Source: Triops longicaudatus
Taxonomy: Eukaryota; Arthropoda; Branchiopoda; Notostraca; Triopsidae
Direction: 5' to 3'
DNA length: 64,000 nucleotides
Assembly (NCBI GenBank): GCA_022885665.1
Contig: JAGQDJ010000149.1
Location: forward strand, 1 to 64,000
Shown piece after piece: positions 35,401 through 47,300 of the stretch (the first letter of the stretch is position 1; each line of letters begins with the position of its first letter). The position numbers were made by a program, and so were the translations under genes. The notes below the pieces were generated by a model. That model did no database searches, had not been told where the DNA came from, and saw only the letters and a list, made by a program, of their open reading frames with translations.

Positions 35401-36023
35401 AACAGCAAAAAAAAAAAAAAAAAAAAAAGGAACAAACACTCAAGAAAGTTCTTCATCGAGTTCAGTTGAGAGCATCGGAGCCACTTCCATGGCATTGCCT
35501 GAGCTTGCTATGTCAGGGAGTTTTCAAAGCAGACAGCGGCTTAGAGCAGCAGTTTTTCATCGCTTGGGAAGTTTCTCTGCTTCTTCAATCGTCAATCATC
35601 CTTTCCAATCAGACATGGATTTTCAAACTCAAGGGGGAGCTTTCACTCACCCTTTTTTCGTCCTAAAGTGAGGCTAACATGAGCTGAATAATGAGAATCC
35701 AAAATCTTCCCGAAAACTTTAGATTTCTGCACACCAGCCCACTTTCCTCTTTATCCTCTTCAGAGACTCAAAAGGGACTTGCGAAACAATTTGCGTACCC
35801 ACTTCGATAGACCAACTTTCGTTTTCCCACACCAGTCCTACCCGAAAATTTCTGAAAAAATCTTCCTTCATGACAGTAAGATGCTGTAGGATTTTCTCTC
35901 TAGTTTTCCGTTAAACAACGGAAATTGCCTTGCACATGTAAATAATCTGCAAAATGTCAACTGAAGAATTAATAAATTGGACCGTCAAAAAGGGGTCCGT
36001 ACTCAAGATTGTAAGGGTCAGTC

Positions 36024-36024
<1 letters not shown>

Positions 36025-36056
<32 letters not shown>
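36025..36056. repeat. (TA)n microsatellite
   Basis: Sixteen consecutive AT/TA dinucleotides in non-coding DNA. Confidence 0.9.
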
Positions 36057-36059
<3 letters not shown>

Positions 36060-39000
36060 CATCGTCCAAGTTGCGCAAGGACAGTTCTATCTTATTGTTT
36101 TTCTGTCAAATACCCTAGCATGTGGTAAAAGAAGTTACAAAAGTGTTTATATGTAAAATTTAGAAATTTGAAACTTCTCCAACGCGATATAGCTGCGAAA
36201 TTATTTACAATCACACATTTAATGTCGCACACGATTGCTCAGAATTTCTCGCGAATCACTTGTTTATAAGTTTTGTCAAGCTTTTCAATACGAGTTCCCC
36301 GTTTTGGTTGTAAATCTGTTGGAGGTGTCTCAATATGCGTCTTGTTGTTCAGGTTTTAAGGCTTTGTCTCCAGGCTTTAACTTTCGAGAAACCAAGTTAT
36401 CGTTAGTCGATGTTGAGCAACAATCCCACTTACAAGTCACCGGAGTTTTAATTACCACCTAATATAAGCTTTCCTACAACAAGCGACAAAGTAGGAAGGA
36501 AAAATCTTCAACAATAGTTCTAACGGGGTCAAACGCGGAGTGTGTCCCTACCAGATGAATTGTAAGAAAAAGTGCAATTAAGTACATTGCAAAAGTGTGT
36601 TTTTTTTCATAAAAAAGAGACGATAGCTTTTACTTCCTAAGTCTATCTTGAAGCGAGTTCTAAGAAGATGGATCCAGTTCTTGGCCCAAAATTCCTTTGA
36701 AAGCTGCGAGTACAGCACTTTGAATAGGAAATAACATTTTCTGAGACATTCCATTAATTTAACCGCTCTCTCATGAACTTTTAGGTTGAGGAAACCGCCA
36801 GCGCTTTCCAAGCTAACCTTAAAGTTCTGCAGCGAGACGCGTACACAGAAATTTTCTCCGTCCTCATTTCTTCGTTATGGTCCTAGTCCACATGGGGAAC
36901 GTTTCGGGAGTGATTGTGCCCAGCAAATCCAGAAAGAAGGAACCAATAGGGAGAAAACTTCAAGCAGACACTAGTAAATGAAACACGTCGCCAAGCTAAA
37001 GATTGTTGTCCTTTTCTCTTTAAAAACGAACAACGAAAGAAAGACATGAGTTTCTAGTCATTGACAAGTGACAAAGCAGCTGCATTGGCAGCAGGCGGTA
37101 GTACACCATACTACAATATCGTGTTAACGGGCCGTGCTCAATACCTTAGCATTAGCCGTGACAGATTTCTCTTCTGGTGGTGTGGTGACTTTTTCTTTCC
37201 CTTTTTTTCTTTCAACTCTCTCAGCCTCGGACCCCACCGGTCACCCATGCGAGCCTAAAAACTAAGGTCGTGTGTCTTCAATATGAGATGTCCTTTGTCA
37301 TCTGTCGTGGGCTGAATTATGTTTTCTATCATCTCCTGCCCGGCTATAAATAAAGTAAATCACATGGGAGGCCTTGCGGACAGACAGTGATAATCTACAC
37401 TTGTGTAGGCAGTTAAGCCAGGACGTCCGTTAGCAAGAAGTTGCTAGTCGCAGCAATTTCTCCGCAAGTTTATCTCTGTCTACTGCCATCTTACTCTTAG
37501 TGCGGCATAAGCAAGTAGCACTATGCTGAATGTCCTCCAAACTGCTATATAATTTACAAAACTGCATGAAAACCAGAACGTTTGAACACGTAAAATTTGA
37601 GTAACTTTTTAATGACGTCATCGACGGTATTACATTCTAAATATTTCTTGCAAAGAAGACGAGTAGGGCAGACGGCAAAGTAGAACTTACATTTACCAAC
37701 AACGAAAGATGGTAGCCACTGCCCGCAGTTTCCGGAAGTGACTCCCTAGCTGAATGCAATAGTGCAGCCGCATTTGTGGGAATGAAATTTATCTAACCAA
37801 ACTATTATAATACTGCAAAACGTGAGGATCACGCAAAACAGTCGCGGTTTTCTTTCTACTTCAATGTTTATTAACTTCTTATAGGCCTATATATATATAT
37901 ATAAAAATCATTTTATTTACAAAAAAAAGAAAACAATGGATTAAATAAAATATTTTATTTATCGGAATTTAATTGCTGTTTGATAAAAGACAAAAACTCG
38001 TACCGATCGATAAGTCGATAAATATTTTGAAGTCGTAGCCCTGCTAAGCCTCAACAAGACGGAGAAAAACCCGCTGCCCCCCCCCCGTAACACGTGACGC
38101 GACGAAATCTGACATTTGTAGTGCTATTTTTCGTAGTTTTTAACTTGGATAATGGAACGGTGAAAACTAATACCATTGAACTTCTGTTCATTAAACTATT
38201 TTAAAATACACAATACTGACAAATGTAATACTCAGAAATTCTCACGGAATTGTTGAAGTATAGAATCTTATTTTAAATACAGCAGCCCTTTCCGTCTAAG
38301 CCTTCCGACTTACAACGCTTCGGTCTGTTTTCGCTTGCTGTGCTGCTCGTTTCCAATGCCACTTATTGTAGTATGCTTTGTATTTTAAGCATGCATACAG
38401 TACTTTTATGAAAAGACCAGTTCTGAAAAGTATGTATTTAATTATTATTAAACTATGTAAAAGTACGTATCTGCATGTAAAGTAATGTATTAATGAATGC
38501 TGTTAAGCTAAGCAGTTTGTGCGCACATTACGAATGAGAGAAACGTATTCATTGCGGTATCCTCCCGCGAAATATTATTCAATTTTTAATTATGTTAGTA
38601 AATAAATTTGTTGACAACAAAAGATAGGAAAACGTTTCTTTAACCTTAATGCTTAGAAAACAATTATGAATATTGGAGTTCTTGTTTAGCCTGTTCTACA
38701 TAAACCACTACATGGTTTTTTTCTTACGTGAACTTTTTTCTACAAAACATGAACTATGTCAACACATTTTCATGTCTTCCAGAAAGGGGCGGCTTAGAGT
38801 GTTTAATTGTAAATATTTTAAATTCCACTTTGAAACAAAATCTCTAGAGGTGCGGAAAAATTTTGATTGCCCGTTACGTCTACCGAATGGCGCACGTTTA
38901 TTGAAATCGACTGAAATTATACAAGACGGTTCACGAAAAAAAATAAATTAATTACGTTAACCCATCGTGGCATGGCAGAAACGATCGTGAAATTTTGTTA

Positions 39001-39362
39001 CATACTGTGGGGAAACTTTAGAATTAAAGAATGAAGCGTTCTGTCATAAGCCCATGGTCTAAGGCAGGTAAAGCATCCTCGAGCCGAGTATAGTATCCCG
39101 CGCAGGCTCCAAAGTCTTTGCTCCGCACTAACGGTAAGAGAAACCCTCTAGGGTCCTATAATATCCTAGGCTAACCTAAATTAATTTATCATGAACCAGT
39201 TCAGCCTTAACTAACTCAAGTACATTGGCTCACAAAACGCAGGCGTGCAAAGACTTATATAAATTATAGGAATTTGCGTGTAAATTAAGATTAAGATCCA
39301 AGTTAAAGAAAGTTAAATTATGTTAGGTTAACTAAGTTCATAAGGATAAGTGACCTATGTTC

Positions 39363-39453
39363 ACAGCTGCAACAAGCGCGCTCTTTTTTACACTTGCGAG
39401 CGAATGAGCGATCGCGCTTGCGAAAAGTAGTAATGAACGAGTTGCAACTCTAG
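39363..39453. repeat. GAGCG-rich dispersed palindromic repeat, copy 1
   Basis: The copy begins with CAGCTGCAACAAGCGCGCTC and ends GAACGAGTTGCAACTC, so its two ends form an inverted repeat around GAGCG/CGCTC words. The right end recurs at 40133-40152 (GAGCGAGTTGCACCTC). The left end recurs, inverted, at 57220-57243 (GAGCGCACTTGTTACAGCTC). A short hAT-like family is likely; no clean duplication was found. Confidence 0.5.
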
Positions 39454-40072
39454 TGATTGCAAGTGTCTTGAGATTTTTAATTTAACAAATTTTGACAGAA
39501 GCGGTCGACTAAGGTTGGGGTCCCACTAGCCGAACTACCTTGGTAATTATAATCTTTTCCTTGGAAATCTCATACCTTTACCATCCATTGGATAGCGACA
39601 AGCTCAAAATATTCAAGTTTTGAAATTTTTGAATACTTGAAAATTTTAGTATTAAATAACCTTGGAACTATACGATTGCTTGAATTATTTACAGTTATCA
39701 TTTCCACTACTGAACCGTATGATAACGTGTTGTGTAAAAGAGGAAATAGTCTTTATCTGTCTACGAGACTCAAACTTGGCGCCATTAGCCGACAGAACAA
39801 AAACCCAACACGACCAAAAATGATGGTGCAGCGAAAGTTGCACTGCCTGGCACTGGCCAGTGCGCACTTCCCGAACTGAATAACCTCACTGGTTGCTCAC
39901 TCATATCTGAAGACGTAAACAAGCACTCGGTGCCAGAAAGTGCAGCGTCAGGTTGCCAAATGAATTCGCCAAGGAATGCCGGTTAGGAAGCATTTTCTGT
40001 CTGAAAACTGTTTATTACGAAATACTGAACATTTATTTAACATAAGGCAGTGCGAAAACGATAGTCTTTTTT

Positions 40073-40152
40073 GTAGATTTGCAAGCGAGCTCGCTAGTCA
40101 GTATAGAGCGCATGAGCGCTCGCAAAAAAAAAGAGCGAGTTGCACCTCTTCC
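40073..40152. repeat. GAGCG-rich dispersed repeat, copy 2
   Basis: Contains GCAAGCGAGCTCGC, GAGCGCATGAGCGCTCGC and the GAGCGAGTTGCACCTC end shared with copy 1. Confidence 0.5.
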
Positions 40153-40566
40153 TAGCTGGCTCAACAATATGTTTGTTCGTGTCAGGCCAATTACACATTA
40201 GGTTAAGCCAAGTAAAGGTCAGATAAAGTCAAACTAGCTTTGTTTAAGTTTGGCTAGGTAAGGTAAAGCAATTTTAGCTGAAATAAGCTCATGGAAAACT
40301 TTTGGTATGATAAACTACGTTAAGTAAGCTAGATTACCCAAGAATCCGCACAAAATTGGTTGAAAAGCAAGAATTAGTCAAGTGTTCATCATTTCAGTGC
40401 CAAAGAGCACGTAAACAAGATTCGTTGTCAGCAACAGTGCTAACTTTGCTACCCCTAAGCAGCAACCCACGTGCATGTGTAACTCTCATTGCTGCACAAG
40501 TGCAGCCGTGCAGGAGAATGCATAATTTCTTGTTCGTTAATAAGGAAGGAATAAAATTGGAACCAG

Positions 40567-40620
40567 TTGTAACCACAGTATATTCGTTACAACGAATATA
40601 TTATACTGTGGTTGTAACGA
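40567..40620. repeat. Near-perfect 54-bp palindrome
   Basis: TAACCACAGTATATTCG and its inverted counterpart CGAATATAttATACTGTGGTT face each other around TTACAA. The outer GTTGTAA and TTGTAAC also nearly pair. It could extrude a hairpin. It probably arose by a template-switch event or is a tiny foldback element. Confidence 0.7.
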
Positions 40621-43600
40621 AGACCCAAAACGACGACGAAAATGGCAAGAACGGTGCCACAGCCCTGTAATGCACATACTCCATCTTTAGGCCTTTTAAC
40701 TTTTGCCACTGGCCTTGAGACCTTCCAGTTTCCTCAAGTTTAACTTAGAAAACAAATAAATGTCTTAAAGCTAAATTGAATAATTTGTAAAAGGTGGAAT
40801 TATAACTTATAGAACGCTGAAGCGCTTAATTCCCATAAGGTTAAACTGGCGGGAAATAACACCTTATGTCTTCGGTGTTGAGACTGTTGACGAAACAACA
40901 GTTGAATGCCAATAATTCTGTTTCACTGAGTTTCTCAAAAATATGCCTTGACATGAACAACAGTTAATATTAATGGAAGAGTTGACAATAAGTTTCTTAA
41001 TTCCAGTTGGAGTATTTCGAAAGTTGCAATGAAATCATTCACGTTAAAAAAACACTTCGTTTATCCAAATAAGATTGCAACTTCAAATACTCATCATATA
41101 TTTCAGATTGTTTAAACTTTTCCGTCCGCTTGACCTCTTACTTTGAAGAAATAACGCGACAAACTTAGGTTAATATTTGAGCCCAAGTTTATTATACATC
41201 TTTTGTCAGTCACGTTTCATCACCCAAGTTATCATTCGTTAAGTATCTAAATTTCCCTCTTCCCAACAACAAATTCCACAACCTGGAACAGCAACTTAGT
41301 ATGCATGAAGCAGTAATGGAAGCATGTCCAGCTAAAATAGGAAATAAAATAAAAGAGTAACAACAGGTAAAACGGTTGTCGTGGAACATAAAAGCTCATA
41401 TGTACAGTTTTATACGCAAAAAAGGTAAATCTTCTCGTTCCCAAGAAAAACATAGATATACACATTTCTTCAAAATTGCTTCGTCCTCTGGACTTCACCA
41501 TATGGCCCTGTCTAGCCATTTCATTGTCTTTTTTGCTTGTTCTGGAGTACAGGTTCCAGTAAAGGGGCTTGTGTTGTCCCCATCTGTCTTGTTTTCACAA
41601 ACAAACACAACAAATAGAATGATAACAGCGTCGAAACCTTTGCCTTGTGTTTTTGAGCTTCAGAGCCGTGATTCCGCACGGGAATAGTCGCATTTCGCCC
41701 CAGGCACCCAACTTCCAGCACGAGGTGGCGCAAGGTCATTATTGTTTTTCTTCCAGTTCCGTGTTTCATTGTTGTATGCCATGTTGACCCATTATGGAAA
41801 TCACTAAGGCGCTTTTACATGGGTGTTGGGATAGACAACTCTTCTTTGGCCCCTCCCACACAGTCAACGGCACGTTACCCCATTTGCCTTATGAATAATT
41901 CACGCGTTCCGGTGGTGTTCACGAGATAAACGCCAAATATCTTCTCGTTATTTCGGACCAGCAAACGGTGTCTCACCTACTATTGCTCTTTTTTTTTTTG
42001 CTAATAACCCTGGTACGGAAAGATTCATTTCCGTATGTCCTCTAGAGAAGTGCTAATGCAAATTTCCGGCAAAATTATTGTCCGCCAGTCGGTCATTGCG
42101 CAAATTGAGTACTCCGGTATGGTGCACCACGAATTGCATATGATTAAGCTGTTTGTGTTGCGAGGAATGAAAGGGTTGAACATTATTTTTCAGGGACGTG
42201 GGAGATTATTTTTTTTGCTTCGTTTTGCTAAAATGTTGAGAATCACAAAAGGTAATGATGGGAAATCGCCACATTTCTTTTATAACAGCTTCATAAGGAC
42301 GTATAAGTTAAAGACGTAAATGAGCCATTCCCGTTGGCAGCGAACTGAAAAGAGATAAAAGAAAGAAAAAACGGTACATATAGGTTTGCCAATATGCAGA
42401 CTTGCCACTTTTAGTGATTTTCTTAGTAATGCGAAACTACTTGAGTGGAAAATAGATCTGTTGTGTAAATTCTACAGAAATACAGTTCCTTTTCCCATCT
42501 TCCATGTATCTCAATTTTTATTTTTAAGATTTTATACGATGTATGTATTTTTAAGCAAGATTTTTCAATATGTTTACTCGGACGTTTTCATATTTATTTG
42601 AGAGTATTGTAGGAAGATAAATCTTATTTATGAATCAATAATCTTATTTAAATTATTTTGTGTATACTTTGTTCTTGGATGCGTATTTGTTTATATTTGT
42701 TGCTTAAATTTAAGTTTATACGTGTTAAATTTACTTCGTTATTACACACAACGTTGGAATATTGCGGTTCATGGTCATAAGATTTATTACGTAAACAAGT
42801 TTCACATGGGAGTGTTTGAATTTCCCTTTTTCCAGAAACAGGGATATTCTTTCACCAAATGGGCCCATATTTACAACGCACTGAAACGTTCATTTGCCTA
42901 ATTTTGGTTCACATGATTCCAGACGACTCTATCGTGAAAACCTCCCCGATTCAACTGAAACTAACTTCAACTAACCGAACTGTACAAACATCCTGACCTC
43001 ACCTTAGCGTATTTTACTAGTTTAACTTTCCCAAGCTGAATCTAAACTAACTTCACCTAAAGTAAATTATATAACAATTTGTCAATTTTCACCTACGTTT
43101 TTAACTTTAGCTTACATTCTCACATTTTATTTTTCACTTTTAAAGCTTCTATATTTTATAATGGACATTTAGTCTCGTTTCGTTCATGTTTTTCTTCATT
43201 TGGCGTTGGTTCGCTTGGTATGTAGCTTAGGTATTAAGGGGATGCACAGGTTTTGTCGCTTGGATGCGCATTTGTCGCAAGCGAATTGTCACCAGGCGCC
43301 AACACACAAAAGTCTGTCTGCTCTGCCAGCCGTATCCTGGCAAAAAATTTCTTTGTCCCTCAATTCTTCCCCGCTGGGTGGATGAAGAGAAAGGAAGAAA
43401 TGTGACGTTGTCTTTTTTCATTCACGAGGTGATACAATTTTTCACCCTTGCCTTTATGCGCAACGGATAGCACTACTCAATCTTGGAAAAGCAAAAGAAC
43501 AAAAGCAAAAAACTCTCTTTCGTTTTTAACGCTTAGCTGGGAGTCTCTGCTGGGAGTTAGTGATAGCAACCGGATAGGAGTACCAGCAGAGATCAGTAGT

Positions 43601-44375
43601 TTCTGTCCTGGATCCCGCAGCATTTGTCTCTTTCGTTGGTTTCCAGCTTAAATAACGGAACGCGAAGAATTGCTTTAAGACAAGAGCTTAATGCGTAAAA
43701 AAAAGAAAACTAAAACTTAATGCGTAGTATTGTCCTATGTTTGATTTCACCAAACTCAATCGCTTAGTAACAGTATTCAATAATTGATATAAGAAAAGTA
43801 AAATTACTTAGCTATTAATGTCAGAAATGTCTTAACTCCTTAAACAAGATATGAAATTCCTGACAAGCTTTTTTTAGGGATTAAATGCTTTTCGTTTTAC
43901 TCCAGGTACACATGTCCGAGTAAACATGCACTTTAGATTAATTAAAAGCCTTTAAAACACGTAACCTTACTGAACCTTTAAAAATCTAGTCTAATAAGTT
44001 ATTCTTGCCTAGCCTGACTCAAAGACTATTACACTAGAACACTACTGCCTTTTGCTATAAGTTCATAGAAAAGGAAAAAAAAATCATCCTTTTCTCTTAT
44101 CTTCCTTCACCAAGCATTCAGCCTTTCGCCGCTCATCATGCTTGGGTCAACAGGCTTCATTCATCATATCAGGACAAATGACCCTTCTGCTTCTGAAGTC
44201 ATCTGTCTTCCTCGGGGTGTAATTAAACGAGCCAGACAGGACTTCATTTCTAGAAGATTAACGTATGTGACCGCAATATAAGCATTGTCATTCCAGATAG
44301 ACACACTTCAACGAACAAAAGCAGCGGCTCATAGTCATGAGGTTTGATGGATACTGCACGGTATTTGGCGAATTA

Positions 44376-47300
44376 TTACAACTTACTGCCGCTGGAGTCC
44401 GCTGTATGTTCTTGTGATCGGCCAACAGGTAAGGCTGTCGGGAGCCCTTCGAGCGTTATACTGCTTTCCGATCGGTACAAGTCGCCGCTGCCTACTCGGG
44501 CTAAGCAAGAGACTTTCAGACGTGGACCTACCCCGCCATGGTATGACGAATAGTAGGTGCCGCTGTCGTCGGGGACGAAATGCCTAGCTTGGAGGGTAAT
44601 GTCCAAGCCGATACGCGTCAACCAAAAGCCACGTGATACCGGCTGCGGAGCGTAGCGAAGTACTGCTTCCGGCGTTACCTAACGGCAAACAAAATAAGTA
44701 ATGGCACATTTTACCTAACGTGCTCTTAAAATATTTATATTCTGTTTCCTGAATCGTAGTTATGGTCCATTTTGGCAGTCATTAAGAATTCAACGATTTA
44801 CTATGTTAAATCACGCTGACTTCATTTCACTTTTATTCCAAAGCAAGTGAAACACATATTGGAACCAAAGATAGTGACAACTGCATCCACAGTCGTTGTT
44901 AAAGTGGGCTACGGTTTGGTTTTAGGCATGGTCGTACGCTAGTTTACGTCAACTAACACAAGAGTAAGAGACCTATTGACGCCCTTCCCTTAAAGCCGCA
45001 CTCCATCTGCACTCCTGACAGAAGCTATCCTCTTTTATGATATGTGGAGTTATACTGCACGTGGCATAGAATTGTAATGGTATAAAAAAAAACACTTTTT
45101 TTCAATTATTTCCAAACTGTGGGCAGTCCAGCGACGGCGGAACTGGGGGGGGGGCAGAGGGGGCAGCTGCCCCTCCTAAAAAATGGAAATTTGATAAGAA
45201 AATAATGGAAATAATGATAAGGGTTTCAGCAGTAATGGCCACTGCCCCCCCTGAGAAACACTCGTTCCGCCGTAAATGGGGCAGTCAAAGGTTTTGAAGT
45301 GTGCGCCTTAGATCAAGAGGGTGGAGTTTCAAAGGCTACTTAACTACACGTAACTTTTCAGTTTACTTATATCTTTAGCAATATAATAGGTTAAGCTTAG
45401 TCGTCCCTGAATGGTAGTTCAACAGGCGTCCTACCTCTAGCATGCGGTTCAAAGCCTGTAAGGTTGTTTACACTATACTGTGTGCCGGAGAATGGTGAAG
45501 ACTAATTAAATTGAATTAACATGCCTGAACCTTTGTTTTTGAAGTTTGATATATAGTTAATGTGGATAGGGCACGTTTAAAAACAACATTCGTTTTTTCC
45601 AATTTAGATTACAAGACTTTCCGTAAGTAAATCAATATAATTTGCAGGGAGGGGCGCGTTTTTAGCGCACATTTTTTTAATCTGCGTTTTTTCTATCTCG
45701 CTGGAAAGATTCAAATATAAAACACGATTAAGTGTATATTCAAGTAAGTTAATGATCATGACAAACGGATGACCAGGCTGGGTTTTCGTGGCATTTCGAT
45801 GGAAAATCCGGAAATGTCTTGATAATTCGCAAGAACCACTTAAGGGCGTGGCAATTGGGTATCTCACCCCTATACACTTCTATAGCTGCATACTTAGTTT
45901 TTTTTATAATAACTTACGCCATTTTGTCTATAATCGTGAGGACTCGATTTTAACACGTTAGTCATGAAGCACGGTTATGGATTATGTGACAGTTTCATTG
46001 TTGCTACGTGTGAAATTAGCGAAGCGCATAAACCATGAGTTTGAATACGTTGGAATTTTGTTATTGGTGGAGCTGCTCACTGGCTCAGCAAGAGATTCGC
46101 TGTTATTTCATACGAAAGTTAACTCAGACGGTAAGCGGCGTCCGTAGTGGGAACAATGTGCAACCCGCAAAATCGCTAAGACCGAGACATCGTTCACTTC
46201 AGGGCAAAACCGATGAAGTCATGCGGATTCATACAGTTAATTTTGTTCAAAGTGTCCAAACAACATTTTCGTCTGACTTCTCTATGCATAACCTCTTTCA
46301 TAGAATTCTAACTTCAGAAATGTACAAATTCTGTCAGTTTGCAAGTGTTCTGAATCAATAAAATCTGTTTCAAACGATCCGAGACTTATAAGTTCCGGCA
46401 GTCCATAAAGGGTTAGAATGTTTTCCACATAATTATCAATCATTCAGTAAGAGAAGTAGGTTTACATTGAATTAAATGGGATTAAAATGGGACCATCAAC
46501 TTTCACTCAATTGTGCGGAATATTGAAATAACCGCTATTTGGTTAAGTGGAGACCATTGTCTTAATGGTTAGTGCACTAGGAGTACTGTCTTCGAGCTAA
46601 ATATACCAACGATTTAAGTAGTGACAACTGAAAAATGTAAATGAAATACGACATAGATCGCCGTACACAGGGTAGGATACTGTTATTAGTAGCGTTTTCC
46701 TGCAAATTCAGCTCTGCACAGGAATGCGATTCCTAGCCTTTGACGTCATGCCCAGTCTGCAATGAGCCATTTACTCTAGTGCAATCAGAAAGGAAGATGA
46801 CGGCCATCCTCAGAACACGAATGTACTGAACTAGCTTTCCAAATAAAGACGTCGACAGCCAGCTACCATAACGGAAAATTTGGAGAATCAGAACTGGATT
46901 TAATTTCAGTTTTACTAATTGTTCGTCGCCGCACATCGACAACAAGAATAGACGTCTTGAAAACTGCTGACGTCACAACTTGAAATTCCTATGTCTATGA
47001 AGGAAGTGTTTCAGACCTATTCCAAAACGTGTATTCTTTTCGCAGAGGCGTCGCGACGGGGTCCGGCTAGGAGGTGAAGCCCTAGTTTTTACGGACCGTA
47101 AATACTACTTTTACCGACAATATTACTTATTTTTTACCGACCATAGCAATACCTAACTAGCGCACTGTATTGTGCAGTAACTGCAAATGGCCTATAGTTT
47201 GCATACGTGGACGATTTTCAGGACTTAGCTAAGTGTTTATACAATATTTGCGATTTAATACTTATGTTTCTTTAAAATTTGCATTTTCGTAAAGGTTCCT

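Larger units (their letters stand above)
35401..44375. other. Gene-free intergenic DNA downstream of the beat-like gene
   Basis: No supported coding exon. It contains poly(A) at 35407-35428, a TA microsatellite at 36025-36056, a shorter TA run near 37889-37903, GAGCG-rich repeats at 39363-39453 and 40073-40152, a palindrome at 40567-40620, and TTAGG-like tracts near 39165-39340, 40190-40330, 42950-43075 and 43960-44045. Confidence 0.5.

Noticed and set aside
41521..41769. Minus-strand frames here, one with a hydrophobic stretch then CTPEQAKKTMKWLD
   Set aside because: The hydrophobic frame has a stop shortly upstream and no start. No convincing splice sites, and neither frame matches a family I know.
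45405..45475. Functional tRNA gene
   Set aside because: A- and B-box-like words are present but no acceptor stem or anticodon arm can be drawn.
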